Shown here piece after piece: positions 24,882-33,600 of a DNA stretch of 64,000 bases. The notes under the pieces are model-generated. The model ran no database searches. It was not told where the DNA came from and was given only the letters and a program-made list of their open reading frames with translations. Origin of the DNA: Utricularia gibba (taxonomy: Eukaryota > Streptophyta > Magnoliopsida > Lamiales > Lentibulariaceae); NCBI GenBank assembly GCA_002189035.1, contig CM007989.1, forward strand, positions 7,731,501 to 7,795,500, read 5' to 3'. Positions within the stretch are counted from its first letter, which is position 1; each line of letters starts with the position of its first letter. The translations under genes and the position numbers were made by a program.

Positions 24882-24965
24882 GGCCCAATCAAATAACCGC
24901 TTTTCAAAGCCCAGCCTAGTTGTATGGCGTACTTATTGGTCCGGCCCACGCATCTCAAACCCTAA
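24882..24965 (+). promoter_or_regulatory. Site II elements and telo-box, promoter of the snoRNA unit
   Basis: Three site II motifs in GCCCA orientation (GGCCCA 24882-24887, AGCCCA 24908-24913, GGCCCA 24943-24948) followed by a perfect telo-box AAACCCTAA (24957-24965). In Arabidopsis this combination marks ribosomal protein, other translation-related and snoRNA gene promoters. No ribosomal protein frame follows downstream; two box C/D sequences do, so I read this as a snoRNA promoter. Confidence 0.6.
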
Positions 24966-25232
24966 AACTCAAATTCAACCACAGTTTGCGGGCACTTGAA
25001 CCATTTCTCTTGTCGTCCACCGCACTTCGCAAAACTTCGGGTTTTCTGTTGTCTAGATTTGCTAGCTGCCTCTCCGTCGATTCGGCACGTACGTTGCCTC
25101 CATCGTTCGTGCTTGAGATTGAGGCAGGGAGATTTACGCGGGACAGTTGAGTCGCTCCGCCTGCGTTGTGAAACGGCGAAGTGAATAATGCGCCTGCTAT
25201 AAACCTGATCTAATTCTTTGTCCTTTTTTTTT

Positions 25233-25311
25233 CTCCCGATGATGGCATGGAATCTTTGAGACCTGATTGTGTATCGTTTGATGACAGCTATAAGCGATTT
25301 TGCTGAGGGAG
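25233..25311 (+). ncRNA. Box C/D snoRNA, predicted 18S rRNA 2'-O-methylation guide
   Basis: 79 nt with all parts in order: terminal stem CTCCC (25233-25237) pairing perfectly with GGGAG (25307-25311); box C ATGATGG (25239-25245, one mismatch to RTGATGA); box D' CTGA (25263-25266); box C' TTGATGA (25278-25284); box D CTGA (25303-25306). The 12 nt just before D', AATCTTTGAGAC, are the exact complement of GTCTCAAAGATT near the 5' end of plant 18S rRNA as I recall it. By the fifth-base rule the target is C38 in my own count of that end. I believe a plant snoRNA for this site is known (snoR66), but I cannot check. Structure is seen directly; target is recollection plus inference. Confidence 0.72.
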
Positions 25312-25366
25312 TTTGAATTAAAATATCTGATTTTTGAGAACTTCCTCTTTTCTGTGTTCCTTTGGT

Positions 25367-25450
25367 AGAAGTGATGATTGCACTGGGCTCTGAGCAGTTC
25401 CTACTGCACATTTTGATGCACAACGCAGCCTAGAAAGCTTAATCTGATCT
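25367..25450 (+). ncRNA. Second box C/D snoRNA candidate, possible 25S rRNA guide
   Basis: About 84 nt: perfect box C GTGATGA (25371-25377), D' CTGA (25390-25393), C' TTGATGC (25413-25419, one mismatch), D CTGA (25444-25447). The terminal stem is weak (AGA/TCT, with one unpaired A before box C). The D' guide GCACTGGGC is complementary over 9 nt to GCCCAGTGC, which I recall from the conserved LSU rRNA stretch ending CTCTGAATGTC. The base next to D' does not pair. Weaker than its neighbour, but the shared unit and spacing support it. Confidence 0.5.
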
Positions 25451-25888
25451 CTTTTGTTTTTTCGTGTTCTCTGGAATCTGCTTCTGATCTTTCAAGTACC
25501 CTTGCAATCAGAAAAGGTTTTTTGCTAGCAAATGATGAAGACTCAAGTTAATGTTTTGCCCGGATAGAACGGGTCAACAAACTGGAGTTTAGAAGAGCAA
25601 AATAGACTAGAAAACCAGACACCAGGATGCCTCTGTATATGTGGTCTTGAGATGATCGTGCTGCGGTTTTCATTATGGGAATTCTGTAACCTCGCCATGT
25701 TCATCATCATTTCACAGGGCTTATTACGACAAGCCTCGATGTGAAGGAATTCAACATACAATGGCGAATTGACATCAACATAGAAACTGTTCTTTTCATG
25801 TCACATGGCAATCAGAAAAGCATCTTCTTTATACTTATCCCCCATGCTTATTGAACCAAAGAGGTGCCAGAGAGGTGTAGAGCAGGAG

Positions 25889-26968
25889 TCACAGTTTCGA
25901 TGGAGTATTCTTCGAGCTTCGACGTGCTATAAACTCTTGCATTTTCTTGAACTGGTCCTTGGTCATTCCATTGTAATATTCATGAGCTCTTTTCTGCAAG
26001 ATAAAGCCTTTAGAAGCTCAATCCACTTCCACACCTGATATGATCAAGCTAGCTGTGGGTTACCTTCTCAAGGGCAAGGGCAGTGCCCAGATCCAGTTTA
26101 AGTCCATCGTTCAAGATGGCTTTGTACCGCACCACCAAATCCTGGTTGTTCTTGATTATGGCGTCTGCGATTTCCCGAGCTTTCCTAACAACCCCGCCTT
26201 CCTGCTCAACGACATGGTTGACCAAGCCCCATCTCTCAGCTTGTTCCGCCGTGATTGGTGCCGCCGTCAGAGACGCTTCACGAGCACGGCCTGGCCCGAT
26301 TATTCGTTGGAGCTTCTGGGAAAGTCCCCACGATGGAAATATCCCAAATCTGCAAAATGCTTGCTTATGATGGAGATATCCATAAGGCGAGGACGATAAA
26401 GTGAATCAGGACAGTAAACTGAATCTGCGTCGCCTCGATGGAGATATCCATAAGGCGAGGACGATAAAGTGAATCAGGACAGTAAGCTGAATCTGCGTCG
26501 CCTCTGAAGGTGGATGAAACAGAAAAACCAGGTGAGTTTTCAAGAACCGTACTTGGAATGAGTGTCCATGAACTTGGCATCCTTTGAGGCAACCAGAATG
26601 TCACAAGCCAACGCAATCTCGAATCCGGCGGTGACAGCGAATCCGTTTATGGCTCCGATTATAGGCTTCTTACACCGCTCCATTTGAACAACCGGATCGG
26701 CTTCCACATCCTTGACGTCGCCCTTGAACACGTCTTCCGCCGCCGTCAAGTCGACGCCCGAGCAGAACGCTCGTCCCGATCCTGTGAGAATTATAACCCT
26801 AACAGATTCATCCGCCGCCAGGACCTTGATCTCCTGACCCAAATCCGCCATCATCGACCTCGTCAAGGAGTTGAGCGACCCCGGCCGGTTTATAACCACG
26901 TAAGCTACACCCCCGCCGTCCCGGTGAACGAAGATGAGTTTCTCCGGCGGTGGTCTAGGAATTTCCAT
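25889..26968 (-). CDS. ECHIA: Enoyl-CoA hydratase/isomerase, ECHIA-like
   Basis: Three exons: 26968-26553, 26349-26064, 25993-25889; 268 residues. Crotonase fold markers: VAYVVINRPGSLNSLTRSMM, VRVIILTGSGRAFCSGVDL (oxyanion hole), PIIGAINGFAVTAGFEIALA, DILVASKDAKFMDTHSKFGI, SWGLSQKLQRIIG, then LNDGLKLDLGTALALEK and AHEYYNGMTKDQFKKM. Closest to Arabidopsis At4g16210 (ECHIA), a monofunctional enoyl-CoA hydratase in the peroxisomal beta-oxidation set. The C-terminus ends SKL, the classic peroxisomal targeting signal PTS1, which fits well. Catalysis: hydration of trans-2-enoyl-CoA. Intron 1 holds a 68-bp tandem duplication. Confidence 0.95.
26369..26504. repeat. 68-bp tandem duplication in ECH intron 1
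   Basis: Two head-to-tail copies, 26369-26436 and 26437-26504, 67 of 68 bases identical (A at 26418, G at 26486). Both start GATGGAGATATCC and end GCGTCGCCTC. It lies within the intron 26350-26552 and leaves the splice sites alone, so it should not alter the protein. Confidence 0.9.
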
Positions 26969-27394
26969 TTCTGAACCTCCCTCCAAACCCAAGAAACACG
27001 CCTACGACTAAGAAACGTTTCGCAGAAGTGCGTGCCTCAAAATCTTATCGGCAGACCAATTGCACACGTTTTATATGATCATAAAAATCAATTTTGAACT
27101 GAACTGTTCGTTTTTTCAATTTTTCTTTGTATTCTACTTATAAAAAACAATTATAATGATATTAAAACATGATTTGTTTTTTGTAAATATAAAATTTAAA
27201 TTTCGAAAAAAAATCGAATTTTCTTAAAAATAAAAGAAATATTTTATTTTGGAAAAAAATTCCAAATTATTGCTAAAATAAGCAAATCTTTCCTTTGGTA
27301 AACCTTGTTTCATTCATAGCTTCAAAGCATGGCCAACTATTCCCTTCATTTTAAGCTCCTCTCCAATTCTCCTCGCCAACACACAGAAACAAAC
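26969..27394. other. Divergent intergenic region, ECH / PMEI
   Basis: 426 bp between two divergent start codons. 27080-27290 is AT-rich. An earlier in-frame ATG for PMEI lies at 27329 but would bury the signal peptide. No clear TATA. Confidence 0.45.
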
Positions 27395-28033
27395 ATGGCT
27401 TCATCTCCTCCCAATCTCATCACCCTTCTTCTCTTCCTCTCCTTGTCCACACTCCGTTTCACGGCATCGGATCTCTCTCCGAACTCCGCCCCTTCACCGT
27501 CTCCGTCATCGACGCCGTCTCCAACCCCTGAATCTAATGAAAACTTCGACATTGCATTGCCTGTTGATCCATCCATTGTCATCGATCCACAACTATCTCA
27601 AATATGTGACTCCACTGATTATCCAGCTCTCTGTCTCGCCTCCACGGCTCCCTTTCTCAAGGGCAAAGTTAACGTGGATTCAGTTCTTGAAGTATCCATG
27701 GAAACCGGTGAGAAGCTATCGGAATCAGCGCTGTCGAAGGTGCAAAAAATGGCCACTGATGCAGGGGCATCCCCTGAACTGTCCACAATCCTCAAAGACT
27801 GCGAGGATAGTTATGATGCTACTCTGTACAACTACCAAACTGCGCTCAGCGCATTCCCACAACGTGATATTGGGACCATCAACGCAATGCTGAGTGCAGT
27901 GATAACGGACCTTGCTGACTGCGATGATGCGTTCAAACGGTACGGGGAGAAGTTCCCTCTTTCGGGTATTGCTGAGAAGCTGGCGAATATAACTAGCAAT
28001 TGTCTTGCTACGGTCTCGCTCTTGAAGCTGTGA
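27395..28033 (+). CDS. Pectin methylesterase inhibitor (PMEI) domain protein
   Basis: Single exon, 212 residues from the ATG at 27395. Signal peptide (hydrophobic LITLLLFLSLSTLRF, likely cut near residue 24), a Ser/Pro-rich wall-protein-like linker (about 28-48), then the PMEI four-helix bundle with its five cysteines: Cys71 and Cys80 (QICDSTDYPALC), Cys136 (LKDCEDSY), Cys176 (DLADCDDAF) and Cys203 (SNCLA). The family inhibits cell-wall pectin methylesterases, or in some members invertases; with D-x-T/S-x-Y-P-x-L-C the exact target cannot be decided from sequence alone. The in-frame ATG at 27329 would add 22 residues in front of the signal peptide and is less likely. Confidence 0.9.
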   Translation: MASSPPNLITLLLFLSLSTLRFTASDLSPNSAPSPSPSSTPSPTPESNENFDIALPVDPSIVIDPQLSQICDSTDYPALCLASTAPFLKGKVNVDSVLEVSMETGEKLSESALSKVQKMATDAGASPELSTILKDCEDSYDATLYNYQTALSAFPQRDIGTINAMLSAVITDLADCDDAFKRYGEKFPLSGIAEKLANITSNCLATVSLLKL

Positions 28034-28348
28034 ATGAAACAGGGTTTACCATTGTGCTTACTGGAAAGTAGAGCAGGATACTTGAATTGGAACCATGGCT
28101 GTGATCCAATAAGGAAGACAATCAAGCACACAGTGAAGTATCACAAAAGAACAATGGGAAGAAACACATACGCCAAGGATAAGATACTACATCAAACAGA
28201 AAGCCAAACCTACAACAAAATGAGATGGGGGATCCTCGATGCTCCATCATTAATGATGGTGGACTGGTCCTTGCAAGAGGCTCGTCCAGATTCTGTTTGA
28301 TGATAGAACAGAAGAAGAAAGGTCATTAGTTGGCCTCAATAAAACTTG
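28034..28348. other. Convergent 3' flanks, PMEI and BOD1/SHG1-like genes
   Basis: 315 bp between two opposite stop codons; 3' UTR material only. Confidence 0.5.
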
Positions 28349-29483
28349 CTATTTTTTCCTAAATTTTGGTATGGACTCCGTAGGATTATGCTCAGATAAT
28401 GCTGACCGATCGGTTGATTCATCGCCAGTATCATCTGCTTCTTCTTTTCTAACGTCATCAAAAGTTCTTTTCTTGGATGAACTTGGAGGAGGAGAAACTT
28501 CCTTGTCTTTTGTGCATTGATTTTCGATGTGTAGATTAGGAAAAAGAGGGGTTCACGACCGCTTAGCTGACAAAAGACTCTCTCAACTGTGTCACTTATT
28601 TCTTTCCCCAATCCTCTCTGGTCCAAGATTAGTTCCCACACTGATCTAGATGCCTTCTCCAGTACAGGAGCCCTGCATTAACGGTGGCGCTTGCAGTTAA
28701 AACCGTACCGCAATCGGAAAACAAGGGCAACATTGGGGAGCTATAGTTTCATAACCTACAGTTCGCATGAAAACCATGCTTTCACTAGAAATCAATGAGC
28801 AGTATCCATAAAGTTGCTTAGAGTGAAGTAACCAGAGGATAACATACTCAAGCTCTTGTCGAAGTGCATCGAACAACTCTCGCTTTGTCTGCTTTTCTGC
28901 ACCAGGTGTATTAAGCACCTTGCTCTGCTCCACCATCTTTATCGTGTTGTTTTTTAGCTCCTCCTGCGAAGCCCAACAATATATTTACTCAAAATAATCA
29001 GGAGCTGTCAACGACAACCACAGTAGCTGCATTATCCCCCATTTTCAAACAAAATACTTGATAATCTACATAACCAAAGAAGAAACATGGGTTATGCATG
29101 CCTAGCATTCCCATCATCCCTACTTACAGTTACAAAATCCATTCTGCAAATTATCAATCAAAATCTGGATTCCTATCCAAACTCATTCAGACAGCAGTTC
29201 CTCAAGTTGAAGCATGGTAACAAGATAAATAGCCTCACTTAACCAAAAACATCTCATCATTCATCACCAACCCAAAACTAAAAACGGGCATCAAATTGAT
29301 GAAAAATCAAACAGAAATCTGAAAACCAAAACACAGAACCCACAGCAAAACGGAACTAAAAAGGTAAGAAAAAACCCCCACATTCGCCTTAAGCTGATTG
29401 ATTATCTTGAGCCGGATGGCATCAACTGTACCATCATTCATAAGAGTTTCCAGCACGTCCTCCGGACTTATTGGAGATCCCAT
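28349..29483 (-). CDS. BOD1/SHG1-like protein, with a one-base frameshift
   Basis: Three exons: 29483-29382, 28963-28848, 28672-28349; 180 residues if one base is restored. Exons 1-2 and the start of exon 3 give MGSPISPEDVLETLMNDGTV, DAIRLKIINQLKANEELKNN, a helical middle (MVEQSKVLNTPGAEK, RELFDALRQELEAPVLEKAS) and WELILDQRGLGKEISDTVER, then VFCQLSGREP. This resembles the SHG1/BOD1 domain found in a COMPASS (Set1) subunit and in the animal chromosome biorientation protein; plant members are uncharacterised. After GREP the frame breaks near GGGG 28548-28551 (or AAAAA 28541-28545): the next frame reads an acidic, Ser/Pro-rich tail with KKRTFDDV to TAG at 28349. Without correction a different tail ends at 28336. 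The exon 1 donor (AAT|GTGGGG) is weak. Confidence 0.7.
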
Positions 29484-29843
29484 ATCTCAATCACCTCCCC
29501 TCCCAGTGGCGTCTACTCTAGATCCAGAAACTCATGAATATCATCGCCATATCGCCTTCTGACTTCTCGCCGTCACCTCGCTAGCGGATCTGAAGCGATT
29601 TTCAATTTCTACAGCAATTGAACGTCGACTGGCGCATCCCATTTTCTCTGAACACCGGTTTTGGAAACCCGACCCGCTTTTCGTTTTTATAATGGAGCCA
29701 ATTCAGCGGCCCACTCCCTGTGTGATCCATCACACGAACTGTATTTTAAACAATTTTTGGAAAATAAATTTATATTTATTTAACACGTTTTTTTTCATTG
29801 AAAATTATAAAAATTATCTTATTTTTTTGTAATATATAATTGA

Positions 29844-29865
29844 ATATATATATATATATATATAT
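29844..29865. repeat. (AT)11 microsatellite
   Basis: Perfect dinucleotide run in AT-rich spacer DNA; likely length-polymorphic. Confidence 0.9.
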
Positions 29866-30326
29866 TTATTTTGTATATAAATGTTTGATATATGAATATA
29901 AAATTTCAAGCATATGAATAATATAAATATAATTAATCACTTTTTCCATTTATTTATATCACTCACATACTTAAAAAATAAACGCATAAATAACATAATC
30001 ATACGATATCGATATAGATATATCAATTAATCAAATAACAATATGTAAACTTAATTACAAATCTTATATACTATACTAACAAATAATTTCAAAGAATTAT
30101 AGAAGAATAGACTTAAGTCAATATTAAAACACTTATATTAAAATATTAGACTGTTGATGAACATATGAATGTTGGCCTCTGTCACGTTAGAATTATAAAT
30201 TCAAGGAGAGCACACAGCAGGGGAACAAGTTCACTGGAAGAATGCAACAGTTAACATTCAACAGTGGGAACTCAAAATTTAGGGCAACCCAAGAGAGGGG
30301 AACACCATGCGCCATGAGATGGATAC

Positions 30327-30350
30327 CTGCACTGCACTGCACTGCACTGC
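30327..30350. repeat. CTGCA pentanucleotide repeat
   Basis: Four perfect CTGCA units plus CTGC, in the presumed 3' UTR of the PP4R3 gene. Confidence 0.9.
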
Positions 30351-30607
30351 TAAGTTACAACAGGAAGGAAATCTTAAAAGAGCCATCTAGACATGATGCA
30401 TAGATCTCATCTCTGTAGCAGATGAAATAGTGAAAAGCTGTTTGTTTGCTGATTGTGCTTGAGCAGGCCACCTACTTACTGTTGTATTCATCTTCTCTGT
30501 GGTGGCTTTTATCCTTCTGATGCCATGTAGGTTATGCTCACCTTCTGCGGTGGGAAAGCAGGTTGATCAGACAGGTGGTGGCCAAGAATTCCAATGCATA
30601 CCTTTAA

Positions 30608-33600
30608 CTACCGTAAAAGTAGACAAGAGCTGCTGCTGCTGCTGACAGCCATTTCAGGTGAGGAGTTTGGCGGCAGCAAGGAGCGGTCATCCCCCGCTTT
30701 AGTATCATCAGCAGACTCATTTATTTGGTCAATAAAGCTACGGGGTGACAAGGGATGCTCAGCTTCAAGCACTCTCGGGTCACCAGAATCAGTGGGCTGA
30801 CAAGTGAAGCTTGTTGGAGAAACAGCTTCCTTGTCTGGTTGGTTATCTACTTCTAAGCATCGCCTTTTGGTGGATCGGTTGTCTGTTTCTCCTGTTTTGC
30901 TCTCGCCATAACGGACACTGGAGCTTGTCTCTTCGATGGGAGGCGAGTTGGGTTCTGTGGTTTCTGCTTTTTTGCTGGGTAGCACTGCCTCACCAAGAGT
31001 TGAGCACAGGGCTGCAAAAACACCTTCTCGGGGCCTTGCAGACTTGGGAGCGCATTTTAACCTTTTTTGTTCCGGCTCCTCTGAAACTAATTTGCGTTTC
31101 AAAGGGAACTCTAGAAGTCCATCATCCTCTTGTGCGGCATTTGATTTTTTTGGAGGGGGTTTGTAGTCCTCATCGTCTTCATCGTCATCATAATCAACAA
31201 GACCACTGGACCTTCAGTTGCAATCGCCAATTCCCGTTAGGATTGTTCTCACTGAAGAAAATGTTAGAACTTAGAGCACCTCAGATACCTCAGTGGTGGG
31301 TTCGGTCCATTTACTCTCACAGATGACTCAGATGCACCAGAATTGGCATTGGATACATGTGCAGATGCTGAATCCTCCTCATCGCTGGACAAGAAAATGT
31401 GTACGCCCAGAATGACTGAATTGATTGACAAGAGATTTTCGAAAATGCATAAAAAAAATGCAAAGAAAATCAAAACAGGAACCTGTCTTCATTGAAATAG
31501 TCCTCCTCCTCTTTCTCCATAGCCCGCTCATCATGCCGCTTCCTCTGTTCTACAAAAGTAGTTGTTCTTGTACCAGCAACCTCTAACAACTGAGAATGCA
31601 TGATGTGTCAAAGAAAAAAAAAGCAAGGATCATGTAAGCATGATGAATCTTACCTGTTCGTGTTTAACTTTTAATGCATAAATTGAAGGTAATTTTTCAA
31701 ATTTGGAAAGCTGATCCCAGAAAGTATCGACTAGGTAGCGGAGCAACACTTTCAAATTGTCCTGCAGAACAATTTTCAGATGAGACATTAAGGGGGAGCC
31801 AGTAAAGATAAATATGTGAAACAATGAAGTCATTGAAGGATTCTAAAAATGGAGCACCTTTCTCACGTACTCAAAGAGCTCAAGGATAGCAGAATTCAGA
31901 AGGTTATACCGATCACCATTTGCAACAAATGTTTCTACAATTGGCTTAAATATATTGTTTCTGGCAATGTGATTCATTAAGTGCTCATCCTGCAGATGCC
32001 CATCCAGAAATAATGATGAAATCGCAAAACGATACTTATTTTCATTGGACACAGGCGTACAAAAACTTACACTGCGAGAAACAAGAGCCCTCACAAATCG
32101 AATGGCAGCAAGTACGAGATACTTTTCTCTTCTTCTCGTCAAATACAAAACTTTTTCAATAGCATTGTTAAGGAGAAAACCACACCTGCATTTACGAAAA
32201 ATACATATATTGTCAAAATATGACTAAGAGTTGTTTCACCAGATGTACCAGTTAACAGGTTGAATTAAATTACTTTATCCAGTAAGGGTGCTGTAAAACG
32301 CAAAAGCATAGCAGATCACAGACGTTCAACAGTATTTCAGGCTTTACACCCCCTCTTCTCCTTGATCCCTCACCCAAAGACATAGGTGTACACTCATTGT
32401 CACCTTCGCTTTTTCGAAGGCATGATGACGTTATCGCATCAATTAGTTGGCCTAAGTGCTTATCATAAAAAATCTCCACCACATTTTCCTTCTGAAAGAG
32501 AATTGAAGTAATGAAGATCTCATTAAAGCAGCAAAATATAATCAAACAAGTGCCACATAACTACCAATGCCTAAAAACATGAAAAAATAAGAGAAGACAA
32601 AAAAAAAAATGCAGAGACTACACGTGTGCTTTCAAGTGGACATTGTAAACATTTTCAACCTAAGTTTTGCAAGATTAACATACTAGTGGTCCTTGTGTCA
32701 TTGGATCCAAAAGACTGCGAAGAATTTCAACATATTGGCAATGCATATCATCCCCAAAATCTCTGAGCATATTTGTCACCTGAAGAACAAGTTTGAATGT
32801 TACATTTCGTATTTGAACACAGCCCGAAGAAAAAGTCACCAACATTGTCACAATACTTGCAGAAGCACATAAAACTCAATTTTCTATATGACTGTGAAAG
32901 AAACGTTTTCTCCTTCAAGAAATTCAATTTCAACAATATTCACTAGAAGAAAGCACATGTACCAGTAACGGGTCATGTGTTCTTGAAAATGTGATGATCA
33001 ATATCAGAACAGGGTCGACACTTTGTGTTTACCCATAAATAACATCCAACTTCGCTAACGATTTTCCCATACAAACATCAATCAAATGCATTGTCTCCAC
33101 AAAAAATTCAAACAGTGACAGAAATCTCATAATACAGGAAAAATTCATTCTAAGCTGATAAAGCTAAAGATTTGATTCACTCACCAGCAACCCAAAAAGC
33201 CCAACTTCCTGCCTAGTTACATAAGAACGCAAGATATTGGGATCCAGACTTTGGTAAAGAATGAGAATGTCTGTTCTGAAACCATTAAAAATTAAATTAC
33301 GTTGATTAGCGATAGATTAACCATAGCATCATTAACAAAAGTATCATTGGAAATATTAATTAATTTCCTTACCCTTTCAAAACAAGATTATGGTCATCAC
33401 TTTGCAAAATGTCCGATATGATGTCAAAAATGCCTTCAGTAACGAGATCCCTGCATAAACATTATCACACCTCCCATTAAATGAGATGATTTGGGTCAAA
33501 CACCTGACTGGTAAACGCAAGGAAGCTGGTACACAAAAAGCACCTGAAAAGGCGGTGTTGGCTCGTCATCTGCAGGCTCTTACTTAGGGTGCAGAACTCG

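Larger units (their letters stand above)
24966..25540 (+). other. Candidate polycistronic snoRNA transcription unit
   Basis: Downstream of the site II/telo-box promoter there is no protein frame of any quality, but two box C/D snoRNA-like elements 55 nt apart. 24966-25232 would be the transcribed leader. After the second element a small inverted repeat (TTCTGAT 25481-25487 with ATCAGAA 25508-25514) could be a processing or end signal. A further perfect box C (ATGATGA, 25532) has no box D within range. The unit is convergent with the enoyl-CoA hydratase gene. Confidence 0.5.
29484..30607. other. Intergenic, BOD1/SHG1-like promoter and PP4R3 3' flank
   Basis: 29484-29720 is the promoter side of the leftward gene. 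29740-30160 is AT-rich with an (AT)11 run. 30180-30607 looks like 3' UTR of the PP4R3 gene and carries a CTGCA repeat. Confidence 0.45.

Noticed and set aside
26365-26616. Minus-strand 83-codon open frame over the ECH intron
   Set aside because: It reads through the 68-bp duplication and overlaps a well-supported splice model; the repeat makes the frame long by chance.
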